Assembly (NCBI GenBank): GCA_947500435.1
Contig: CANMRV010000005.1
Coordinates: 248,001 to 312,000 of the forward strand
Length of the DNA stretch: 64,000 nt
Direction: 5' to 3'
Origin: an uncultured Flavobacteriaceae bacterium
GTDB lineage: Bacteria > Bacteroidota > Bacteroidia > Flavobacteriales > Flavobacteriaceae
A model generated the notes under the pieces. The model ran no database searches, was not told where the DNA came from, and worked only from the letters and a program-made list of their open reading frames with translations. Both the position numbers and the translations under genes were made by a program. This document shows, in pieces, positions 9,710-17,233 of this stretch (the stretch's first letter is position 1; every line of letters begins with the position of its first letter).

Positions 9710-10537
9710 TTAATTTTTAGGAAGTAGGCGGAAATATTCTTTAGCCGAAACAAGATTATATTTTTCAAAATTCAAGTTTACAAAAAAGTGAATTTCAAAG
9801 GTTTTGTTTCTTAGTAATATGCAATTGCCTCTCTTTATAGAAGTCAAAAACTTTTTGTTTGATTCTAATATAGCTTGAGACTTTTCATGTAAACCTGAAA
9901 TATCATGATAAATGGGAAAAATATAAATATTAGATTTTCTTAATTTTTTAAGCCCTTGAACTTTGGAATTGTACTTTGAATGTATGCGATGTTTTATGAA
10001 TTTTTTAAATCCTTTTTTGTTTTCGTAGCGGGAAGGATCGAAATAAATACTAACAACATCAACGAATATGCTTTTTCCCGTCTTCAAATCTTTTAAGTGA
10101 AAATCAATAGATTTTCCGTTTTGCAAAGAGGCTTCATATTCGTTAAATGAATGGTGTTTTGTCAATTCGATTAATGCAGCTATTTCGCTTAGCGAATTGA
10201 GAAAATTATTTTGTTTAAAGTCATTTATATTTCCAAGAAGTAGATTTTTAAAACTTCTATTCTCGCCAATCGTGGCATAAAATTCACCGATTAACAAATT
10301 GAAAATACCAAACTCTCTTATGGTAATATGCGAACCTTGACCCGCGTGGCTCATAACAAGTTGTAAAAACAAACCAAGAAAATTATTTAGTGGCGTTCCT
10401 TCTTTTATTGTTGAGGTAAACTTATAACCCTTTTCTATGAAACTTTCAACTTCTCTTTCGGTTAGATAGAAAAAAAGGTTTGGGATGTATTTTTTAATTA
10501 TAGCAACCCCATTTTTTTTGATTACTGTCAAACTCAT
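9710..10537 (-). CDS. Hypothetical protein, possible nuclease
   Basis: 275 residues with no TM segment. The central part has an E-rich helix (SLSEIAALIELTKH) followed by EYEASLQNGKSIDFHLKDLKTGKSIFVDVVSI. This order, helix then hairpin with acidic residue then beta-strand with D-x-V, resembles a degenerate PD-(D/E)xK nuclease core, but the usual ExK is replaced by DVV. It is first in a two-gene unit with the pentapeptide protein. I do not recognise the family with certainty; a structure-based search is needed to confirm or reject the nuclease reading. Confidence 0.6.
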   Translation of the reverse strand: MSLTVIKKNGVAIIKKYIPNLFFYLTEREVESFIEKGYKFTSTIKEGTPLNNFLGLFLQLVMSHAGQGSHITIREFGIFNLLIGEFYATIGENRSFKNLLLGNINDFKQNNFLNSLSEIAALIELTKHHSFNEYEASLQNGKSIDFHLKDLKTGKSIFVDVVSIYFDPSRYENKKGFKKFIKHRIHSKYNSKVQGLKKLRKSNIYIFPIYHDISGLHEKSQAILESNKKFLTSIKRGNCILLRNKTFEIHFFVNLNFEKYNLVSAKEYFRLLPKN

Positions 10538-10688
10538 TTAGGTTATAAAATTTATCTTAGGAGAGATTAATTTAAAATACAAAAAAATAGATGATTTTCG
10601 ATTAACTTAATTAGCTTTAAGATTAAGGGAGTACTTAAATAGAAAGTCTTGGTCTTTAACTATTAACCCTAAGAAGTAAAAGTGAATT

Positions 10689-10805
10689 ATGTCTAGCCTG
10701 CACAACAAAGACTATAGAAATCCATTTATGAAATGGATTGTATTATTTATGGGAATGCTCTTTTTTATTGTGTTAATAAGGGAAATATATTTGTTGTTTA
10801 CGTAA
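10689..10805 (+). CDS. Small single-pass membrane peptide (38 aa)
   Basis: A short reading frame starting ATG TCT AGC CTG encodes a 38-residue peptide with a polar N-terminus (MSSLHNKDYRNPF) and one strongly hydrophobic helix (WIVLFMGMLFFIVLI) followed by REIYLLFT. The purine-rich run AAGAAGTAAAAG just upstream could serve as ribosome binding site. It stands alone in a 570-bp stretch between two minus-strand genes, and a hairpin terminator follows 165 bp later. The composition fits a small membrane protein or a type I toxin-like peptide, but no antisense RNA is evident. Confidence 0.4.
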   Translation: MSSLHNKDYRNPFMKWIVLFMGMLFFIVLIREIYLLFT

Positions 10806-10969
10806 AACCTATCTATTGCCTATGTATCTATTTAATACACGTGTGCGACACCTTTACCTATCTCATCTTAACGGTTAAGTTTCTTCGTGTGGAACTTCTT
10901 AGAAAGTTTCTTATAAAATTACAGGAGATGGATAGTTAAAAAGAAGTTAAGTCAATATTTCAAATAACT

Positions 10970-11007
10970 AAAAAGGCCATCTAAATAATATAGATGGCCT
11001 TTTTATA
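10970..11007. terminator. Bidirectional rho-independent terminator
   Basis: A perfect 14-bp stem (AAAAAGGCCATCTA / TAGATGGCCTTTTT) closes a 7-nt loop and carries T-runs on both strands. It can end transcription from the plus-strand small peptide and from the minus-strand tiny ORF at 11036-11077. Confidence 0.85.
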
Positions 11008-11035
11008 TTTATAAGATGTAGTACAATGGTGAAAA

Positions 11036-11077
11036 TTACGCTCCTGTTCCACCTCTATTTAAGTTAATTTTGCTCAT
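11036..11077 (-). CDS. Candidate 13-residue ORF before a terminator
   Basis: On the minus strand an ATG opens the 13-codon frame MSKINLNRGGTGA, followed by a stop and 30 bp later by a strong terminator. TATATTTG, an exact match to the Bacteroidetes -7 element TAnnTTTG, lies about 20 bp upstream of the ATG. The unit therefore looks like promoter, tiny ORF, terminator. It may instead be a short regulatory RNA or leader. The evidence is compositional only. Confidence 0.3.
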   Translation of the reverse strand: MSKINLNRGGTGA

Positions 11078-11105
11078 TGTTGTTAGTTTTAATTATGCAA
11101 ATATA

Positions 11106-12272
11106 TTACTTTTTATAAATAAACGTCTTAAATTTTTCGCCAGGAAGTAAAACTAATCGATTTGTGTTCCTGTAAGACCTACTAGTACGTTTTGATTCAT
11201 TAAATACATTCTTTCCAACTTCACTAAAGATAACTTTTAATTTGTCACAAAATTGCACATCTACTGTTAAATCATCTATAATTTTACTACTTGTAAATGA
11301 ATAAAGCCTATCATCATTAAGGTTTTGAGTCATTTCAATACTTCTTTCCATCAAATAAGATTTCTTCCCTGACAATTCAAATTCAAACGTTTTCATGTAA
11401 ATATTATCATTCTTTTCTTCTGGTAATTCTAATAATGATTCATCAAAAGGTATGCCATCTATTTTAGTAAGTTCAGGAATAACAGTTGAATATATTGTAT
11501 CTCCGCTTTCTTGATTAGTGTAAATAAATATTTTTATGTTAACTTCTTGGTCACTATTAGAAATAATTGTGTACTCAGAGGATTCGGTAATTTTTACAAT
11601 ATTATTTTCAAGGAGTTCGAAGCTAAGTACCATTTGAAAATTTTTATAGTAACAGGTTAAATTGTTTTCTACAAAAAGTTCGTTTTCAAGGTTTTCTATT
11701 AGCTCACCCATCAGTTCGGGAAATCTTTGTTTGTATTTACTGAGAGTTACCTTTTTCCAGATTTTATCTAAGTCATTTTGTTTCAATAAATGTTCGTCCG
11801 AATAAGTAATTGATTCGACACTTTCTTTTATTTTTTCAGTAAATTCTGGAGAAATTAATGTTTTACGAAACTCACTTTCAAACACATTAATATATTGTAA
11901 ATATTTTAATGATGAAGTGAAAATACCAGCGCTAAAAACCAGTAGAGCGATATTTTTAAAAAAATCAAGCCAAAATTCTGTAGTATATTTATCTACAGCT
12001 TCGGCATCGGCTCCCTCAGCGACATGAACCACGGGATCCATATTAAAAATCAAAATAGCATAAACAATAAAATATGTTATACTAACAAATAGCAAAATCA
12101 GATATAGGTTGTTAAGAGCGCCGACAAGAAGCTTTTTTATCATTGCACCTAAAAAACCAAGTATAGATTTTGAAGAACTATCATCAAGTTCCTCTAATTT
12201 CTTGCCACAGTTGCAGCAGTAAATATGAGTTTTGTCATTTTCAAACTCACAACTTAAACATTTATTTTTCAA
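11106..12272 (-). CDS. Zinc-ribbon, two-TM hypothetical protein
   Basis: 388 residues. The N-terminus has a double CxxC zinc ribbon (CLSCEFENDKTHIYCCNCG, residues 5-23), followed by two TM segments around residues 50-73 and 100-125. The remaining 260 residues are a soluble, beta-rich domain of unknown type. Stop and start are well separated from neighbours; a divergent small gene begins 138 bp away. No homologous family is recognised. The layout, a cytosolic ribbon plus membrane hairpin plus large sensor-like domain, is common among cargo genes of unknown function. Confidence 0.65.
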   Translation of the reverse strand: MKNKCLSCEFENDKTHIYCCNCGKKLEELDDSSSKSILGFLGAMIKKLLVGALNNLYLILLFVSITYFIVYAILIFNMDPVVHVAEGADAEAVDKYTTEFWLDFFKNIALLVFSAGIFTSSLKYLQYINVFESEFRKTLISPEFTEKIKESVESITYSDEHLLKQNDLDKIWKKVTLSKYKQRFPELMGELIENLENELFVENNLTCYYKNFQMVLSFELLENNIVKITESSEYTIISNSDQEVNIKIFIYTNQESGDTIYSTVIPELTKIDGIPFDESLLELPEEKNDNIYMKTFEFELSGKKSYLMERSIEMTQNLNDDRLYSFTSSKIIDDLTVDVQFCDKLKVIFSEVGKNVFNESKRTSRSYRNTNRLVLLPGEKFKTFIYKK

Positions 12273-12410
12273 GGCTGGTTGGTTTATAGTTTAGTTATTT
12301 GAATAACAATATAAGAAATAACTTACTTAGATTAAAAGGATTATTTATTTCCTTAAATTCATAAATGTGAGTTTTGAATTAATGATGAACGACTATCAAA
12401 ATATAAAGTC

Positions 12411-12674
12411 ATGAGTAAAACAGGATTATTGAACAATGCTTATTTGAATTTGATAATTCAAAAACAAGTAGAGCATGATGTCAAACTTGACTTCATTCTA
12501 GCTTATTTTTCTAAAAAAGAAGATATTGACTATGCGGTTATTAACAAATCTATTGAAGAAAAAACGAAAGAAGCTTTATTAGACAACTTAACAAAAATAA
12601 ATGACCTAATGGATAGGATAGAGGATATGGATGACCCAATGTCGGATTCGTTAAAGGATTTGTTAGGCAAATAA
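12411..12674 (+). CDS. Small hypothetical protein
   Basis: 87 residues, acidic and mostly helical, with an N-terminal hydrophobic patch (LLNNAYLNLIIQKQVEHDVKLDFILAYF) and an acidic tail. It is one of the few plus-strand genes in the element. It is divergent from the zinc-ribbon gene and convergent with the paralogous pair, with 9 bp to the next stop. No known domain is seen. Confidence 0.55.
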   Translation: MSKTGLLNNAYLNLIIQKQVEHDVKLDFILAYFSKKEDIDYAVINKSIEEKTKEALLDNLTKINDLMDRIEDMDDPMSDSLKDLLGK

Positions 12675-12683
12675 GTTTTTTAA

Positions 12684-13322
12684 CTAAAAACCATATTTAC
12701 TATTACAAAGTGCAACAAAAGAATTGCATCGCTCTATATCTAATCTATGCATTCTATCTGTAAGTTTATAGAGTTTCTTAAAGTCCTTTGTAGGTTGACC
12801 TTTATAATGAACTTTCTTATACTTCTTTCCAACTATTTGCTCTTTAAGACTGTCCACCTCTCTTTTAACGTAAAAGTATCTAGTATTGGCGTACCATTGT
12901 TTGGATGTCTGTTGTGAGTTATAAAGTATACTCATTCCGTAAGCATCTTTATACCAATCACGATGAGCATAGATTTGACTACCATAAGCATCATACAAAA
13001 CCAAAGCCCTCTTGTTGCTTTTAGGACAAACGAAATAGAGTAGTTCTCCCTTGCCTAAATTGCTGGGAACTGTATCTATTGTAATGCAGTAATCCATTTG
13101 AATAGTTTCACCGTTTCTATTTTTACAGGTGTACATTAATCTCAAATACTTAGTAGTTCCTGTACAATCACTAATGTAAGATACGCTACCGCCAAATGTC
13201 CATTCGATACTGCCTACAATTCTACAACCGTTCTTGATTTGCCCATACCTCAACATTACCCTTAAATCAAGCCTTGAGCAACGACTAGTAATTTCTGCTC
13301 CTATGGTATTGTAATTCCCCAT
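12684..13322 (-). CDS. Hypothetical protein, paralogue A of a tandem pair
   Basis: 212 residues, basic and Tyr-rich. It shares with the next gene upstream the block (T/S)xPSNLGKG..(W/L)YF(V/L)CP.(S/T)(N/K)KR, then a QT.KQW segment, and a C-terminal YKG(Q/K)PTK.(F/Y).KL motif. Such paired genes are frequent beside Bacteroidetes recombinases, but no function is established to my knowledge. The conserved CP and later Cys/Tyr residues might bind metal or nucleic acid; this is a guess. Confidence 0.6.
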   Translation of the reverse strand: MGNYNTIGAEITSRCSRLDLRVMLRYGQIKNGCRIVGSIEWTFGGSVSYISDCTGTTKYLRLMYTCKNRNGETIQMDYCITIDTVPSNLGKGELLYFVCPKSNKRALVLYDAYGSQIYAHRDWYKDAYGMSILYNSQQTSKQWYANTRYFYVKREVDSLKEQIVGKKYKKVHYKGQPTKDFKKLYKLTDRMHRLDIERCNSFVALCNSKYGF

Positions 13323-13365
13323 TTCAAATATTTTTCAAACCTAAATCTCTAAGAGAAGACGAGGT

Positions 13366-13974
13366 TTATGCACCATAAATCATAAGTCTTTGAATATCAT
13401 TATGGTCAATTCTTTCAGAAGCATCAATTATCTTTTTTAGTTTTGTATATCTCTTGGTAGGCTTGCCCTTATAGTACTTTTTGAAGTGTTTACTATAAAG
13501 TTCTTTGTAGCAATTTTCACTATCAAAGTAACAACCGTAAACCTTCTCCATGTTGCGCCATTTCTTCGTTTGGGTTTGGCTTTCATACATACAATCGTTG
13601 AAGGCTTCACGATGCAAAAAGTAACCGCCAATAGAGTATAGTTTACGACAACGTTTTTTAGTATTAGGACAAAGAAAATACCAAACTTTTCCCTTGCCTA
13701 GATTTGAGGGAATTGACACTAATGTTACTTTATATTTTCTTGGTTCATCGTTAAACTTGTAATTTAATTCTACATACGGAACGCTCGCTCTCATATTTAC
13801 AATAATTGAAATATTACCCCTATCCCACTTGTCGCCCCAGTTATTACTTCGGTTCCATGATACTGTACCACTTTGATAATTATTTTCTTTCAGGTAGCCC
13901 CATTCACCCAATTTTGAAATGTTTAACTGTAAAGCTTCATCAAAAAGAGTTGGGAATGTATGTGGTTTTGGCAT
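13366..13974 (-). CDS. Hypothetical protein, paralogue B of a tandem pair
   Basis: 202 residues with the same order of motifs as its neighbour: SIPSNLGKGKVWYFLCPNTKKR, FLHREAFNDCMYESQTQTKKW and YYKGKPTKRYTKL. The two probably arose by tandem duplication followed by divergence in the N-terminal third. It is rich in basic residues, consistent with nucleic-acid contact. It is located just downstream of the DUF6371-like gene on the same strand, 42 bp away. Confidence 0.6.
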   Translation of the reverse strand: MPKPHTFPTLFDEALQLNISKLGEWGYLKENNYQSGTVSWNRSNNWGDKWDRGNISIIVNMRASVPYVELNYKFNDEPRKYKVTLVSIPSNLGKGKVWYFLCPNTKKRCRKLYSIGGYFLHREAFNDCMYESQTQTKKWRNMEKVYGCYFDSENCYKELYSKHFKKYYKGKPTKRYTKLKKIIDASERIDHNDIQRLMIYGA

Positions 13975-14016
13975 ATCTACTAATTTGTGTAACCTAAATA
14001 ACTAGGGAACATTATT

Positions 14017-14976
14017 TTATCTTGTTTGTATTTTTACTAGGTAATCTGCTAAGTCTAAGCCTTGCTCTCGCTCTAACTCATTAGCTTTATCCTTTAATAA
14101 TGTTGAAATTTTAAAAGAAGCTAAAGTGCTTAGAGTGGGTATTTTGTCATTCCAAAGGTTGTAACATTTTAAATCAGGAAATAGGACAACATTTCGACCG
14201 TTTAGAACTTTGGTTTTGGCTTTGTTGAGGTTATTGACACTACCACAAGCCAACCAAATAAATTCAGGTAGAAAGATACTTGCAATGACAGCTGTCTTTT
14301 CGCTTTCTACAATTGCTACTGGTTTACTCGTATCTTCATTTAATAAGTGTTCTCCAAAGTAACATTGTTCTAAGTTGAAATTGTCAAGTTTTAAAGCCTT
14401 ATGCGCCCAATTAATATGATTGTATGGCTCTTTTATTCTTTTGCCAGTAGAAGCATTGTAAAGCATTATTTTACCACTTCTAACATTACTGTTTATATCC
14501 ACTTGCCAAAATACGGTTGCTCCTTGCCAAAGTTTAGAAGTGCCAATATTGTATTTGTCCGCTAAAAATATCGCTATTTCTAAATCCCAAAGGCTTGCTA
14601 AATAGTCAATGAAGTAATTAGGATTTTTGCTCGCTGTGCTTTTACGCATTACATCAACATCTACAAAACTGGTTTTAGGTTTTGGTTTCGGTTTTACCCT
14701 TGGGGTAACCTTGGGGTAAATTGTAGTATCAAATGAAATGTTGTTATCATCAAAATATTGTTTTGGCTTATAATGATAACAGCACTTTACAAGCCTATTA
14801 CACTTGCCTACTATATCGTTAAGGTATTCCATTGTTTGTGTATCAATGTATTTAGTAAACACGCCTTTTTTATTACAGTTCGGACAATGGTAACGGGTTT
14901 TCATTCCTTTGTATGGCTCTAATGTGTACCTGTAATTGCACATGTTGAAATTTATCTTTTTTGTTTGAGGGTGCAT
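14017..14976 (-). CDS. DUF6371-like / Toprim-like replication protein
   Basis: 319 residues. The N-terminus has a primase-style zinc ribbon (RYHCPNCNKKGVFTKYID, then a CNRLVKCCYH segment). The C-terminal half has IVESEKTAVIAS (about residue 217), LACGSVNNLNKAK and NVVLFPDL, corresponding to the E, GG-like and DxD parts of a Toprim-like fold. These features match DUF6371 proteins coded beside P4-type helicases in Bacteroidetes elements. It is 17 bp downstream of the primase-helicase gene, so both likely take part in autonomous or excision-coupled replication of the element. Confidence 0.72.
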   Translation of the reverse strand: MHPQTKKINFNMCNYRYTLEPYKGMKTRYHCPNCNKKGVFTKYIDTQTMEYLNDIVGKCNRLVKCCYHYKPKQYFDDNNISFDTTIYPKVTPRVKPKPKPKTSFVDVDVMRKSTASKNPNYFIDYLASLWDLEIAIFLADKYNIGTSKLWQGATVFWQVDINSNVRSGKIMLYNASTGKRIKEPYNHINWAHKALKLDNFNLEQCYFGEHLLNEDTSKPVAIVESEKTAVIASIFLPEFIWLACGSVNNLNKAKTKVLNGRNVVLFPDLKCYNLWNDKIPTLSTLASFKISTLLKDKANELEREQGLDLADYLVKIQTR

Positions 14977-14993
14977 TTGCTACATTAACTACA

Positions 14994-16493
14994 TTAAAAG
15001 TCTTTCGGTTCATTGGTTATTTTAGTATTGTTTCGCTCGATGTAAACAGCGTTACCGTATGTTTTGCGTTCGACTATAAACCCATTCTTTCGTAGTCTGC
15101 CTGAAAATGTACGGTTTGAACAAAGGCGATAACCATTGTCTATGCAATAGCTTTTGTATTCTAAAAAAACATCCTTTAAGGGTCTATCATGCTCAATTGA
15201 TTTTTTATAGTTCTCATCTTCTAAAAACATCATTACGCTATCACTTTCCTTTTGGTATTGTAGTACTTCATTTTGTACGATAGTGCTTTCGGTAAAATTC
15301 TTTTTTTGTAATAATCTAGTTAGCCCACTTAGCACCCAATTGAACACGCCCGAAAGTTCGGTTTCTATTATTCTTTGGGAAAGTTCCTTGTCTTGCCTGC
15401 TTGGCGGAATTGTAACACGAAAGGGCAGTATAATAAACCGACGAAAAAAGGCATTGGTATTCTCGACTTCTTTAGGTAGCTCATTACAGTTGAACATAAA
15501 CCTTGCGTAGTCTGAAATAATTTGGGTGTTCTTGTATAGCAATCTAGCTTCTACGGGTTCACCTGAAATAAGTAATTTAAAAATATTGCTTTCTAGCTTT
15601 CCATTTATTTCACTTGCATAATTGAGTAGTTTGTTTACTAACATTGCACGAGAATTACCGTTTTCAGCCGTTAAAGATTGCAAAGAATAGTTTGCAACAT
15701 TTTGAGTGCCTAATAAAGCCATTAATATTTCAAACAAGACACTTTTGCCATTTGCACCAGTACCGTATAACAACAATACTTTTTCAAGTTTTAGAACACT
15801 ATTTTTTACAAAGATGTACCCTAAGTATTCAGATAAAATATTTTGCAATTCCCTTTCAGGTAATACCTCATCTAAGAACTTTTGAAACTTTGGCGCATCT
15901 GCACTTTTATCATATTCAAATGGTAATTGATAGGTTAAGAAATCAGACTTCTTAAAAGGTCTTAAAAATTGTTTCTTCGGTGTAATCTCAAATGTTCCAT
16001 TGTTGAGGTTTATTAATGTAGTTCCGTTTGCTGCCTTGATTTCCTTTAAACCTGCATCCGCAACAAATTGTTTGTACAATTCATCTTTAAAAAGATGGTG
16101 TTTAGCATCAAATTTATCTACTCCCATTTTTAGGGCTGCATCTCCCAGAAAATCTTTAAAAACCTCCTCGCTAACATTTTCCCAATATTCGGAATTGAAC
16201 AAATAAATAAACTCGCTTTTACGGCATAAGCTAAAACCGTTGTCGTTTACGGTCATTAGAAGAATTTCTATACAAGCGACTAAGAAATGTTTTTTCTGCA
16301 ACTTATCTTTGTCGTTTTCCAATTTGCAGTACACTCTGAAATTCACTTGCTCAATAGTTTCGAGCATTTTATTTAAGATATTGCCGATGTGGTTTTGCTC
16401 TAGTTGCTGCCTATCCTCTTGTATGCATTCTAAAAGGCTGTCAACCTCTTTTGATATTTCGTCAATACCAATACTTAAATTTTCTTTTTCCAT
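14994..16493 (-). CDS. Phage/plasmid-type primase-helicase (D5, SF3)
   Basis: 499 residues. The C-terminal two thirds form a superfamily 3 helicase: Walker A GTGANGKS at residues 244-251, sensor and arginine motifs FMFNCNELP (about 330-340) and FFRRFIILPFRV, and a C-terminal winged-helix segment. The family (phage/plasmid primase, P4 family) drives replication of satellites and plasmids. The N-terminal third has no evident zinc finger, which the neighbouring DUF6371-like protein may supply. It is part of a tightly spaced operon with the two HTH genes upstream. Confidence 0.85.
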   Translation of the reverse strand: MEKENLSIGIDEISKEVDSLLECIQEDRQQLEQNHIGNILNKMLETIEQVNFRVYCKLENDKDKLQKKHFLVACIEILLMTVNDNGFSLCRKSEFIYLFNSEYWENVSEEVFKDFLGDAALKMGVDKFDAKHHLFKDELYKQFVADAGLKEIKAANGTTLINLNNGTFEITPKKQFLRPFKKSDFLTYQLPFEYDKSADAPKFQKFLDEVLPERELQNILSEYLGYIFVKNSVLKLEKVLLLYGTGANGKSVLFEILMALLGTQNVANYSLQSLTAENGNSRAMLVNKLLNYASEINGKLESNIFKLLISGEPVEARLLYKNTQIISDYARFMFNCNELPKEVENTNAFFRRFIILPFRVTIPPSRQDKELSQRIIETELSGVFNWVLSGLTRLLQKKNFTESTIVQNEVLQYQKESDSVMMFLEDENYKKSIEHDRPLKDVFLEYKSYCIDNGYRLCSNRTFSGRLRKNGFIVERKTYGNAVYIERNNTKITNEPKDF

Positions 16494-16496
16494 CGT

Positions 16497-16790
16497 TTAA
16501 AACATTTTTAGTTGATTAGACTTTGGAAAGTGGTTTGGATTGGTAGTTAAGTACCACGCCAAATGCTTGGTTTTCTTGCAATAGGTTTTTTTAACCTCAG
16601 CAAGTAGTCCTGATTTTTCTAAATCTCGTTTGTAACGGGTAACGCATTTTTGAGGAATACCAGTTGCTTCGGTAACCATAGAAGCTGTTGCAATATGATT
16701 TTGCAAATAGTTAAATATGGTTATTAATTGAGTTCTATTATGGCTATCTTTAAAATGTCTTTTATTCGGGCTGTTGTCTTGGTTTTCCAT
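16497..16790 (-). CDS. Small winged-helix-like protein
   Basis: 97 residues; the segment RTQLITIFNYLQNHIATASMVTEATGIPQKCVTRYKRDLEKSGLL has the spacing of a winged helix-turn-helix. It lies 3 bp before the primase gene start and its ATG overlaps the stop of the preceding gene by one base. It is probably a DNA-binding accessory or regulatory factor of the element's replication operon. Confidence 0.65.
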   Translation of the reverse strand: MENQDNSPNKRHFKDSHNRTQLITIFNYLQNHIATASMVTEATGIPQKCVTRYKRDLEKSGLLAEVKKTYCKKTKHLAWYLTTNPNHFPKSNQLKMF

Positions 16791-17143
16791 TATTTCAGCC
16801 CTTTTTTATTGTTCGAAAAATACGCTTCCGCTTCTGCTTCGATTTCTGCGTTTGATTTCTTACGTCCTTCTTTCAAATATTTCAAAAGTTCGGAACGAAA
16901 AAAGTATAAACGTTTCCCCCGTTTGGTTACGGGTACTTCACCTTTGCTAACTTTACTATACATAGTCGGTACGCTCAACCCTAAGAATTGGGCTGCATCC
17001 TGAATATGGATTGGATTTTCGGGTAATGGGGTAGGAGGGTGTTCTTGTTTTTGAATTAGCAGACCTTTTAGTTCGCTAATTTCATTTGTTAGCAGAATTA
17101 CCGCTTTGGGTAATTGCTCGAATGTGAGATTCTGTTCTGTCAT
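16790..17143 (-). CDS. Excisionase-like helix-turn-helix protein
   Basis: 117 residues with a MerR/excisionase-type HTH: IHIQDAAQFLGLSVPTMYSKVSKGEVPVTKRGKRLYFFRSELLKYL. A coiled-coil-like N-terminus precedes it. Such proteins act as recombination directionality factors or repressors in integrative elements. It heads the replication operon; its stop overlaps the next start by one base (TAATG). Confidence 0.8.
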   Translation of the reverse strand: MTEQNLTFEQLPKAVILLTNEISELKGLLIQKQEHPPTPLPENPIHIQDAAQFLGLSVPTMYSKVSKGEVPVTKRGKRLYFFRSELLKYLKEGRKKSNAEIEAEAEAYFSNNKKGLK

Positions 17144-17233
17144 TTTACAAAGTGTTTTGTTTTACTTTGCGAAATACCAAAACGGGTTTACGGTTATTTT
17201 ACGGAAAAAATCCGTGTTTACGGATATTACTTT

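Noticed and set aside
10733..10939. 68-codon frame on the plus strand
   Set aside because: It overlaps the better 38-codon membrane peptide in another frame and has an implausible Cys/Tyr-rich composition.
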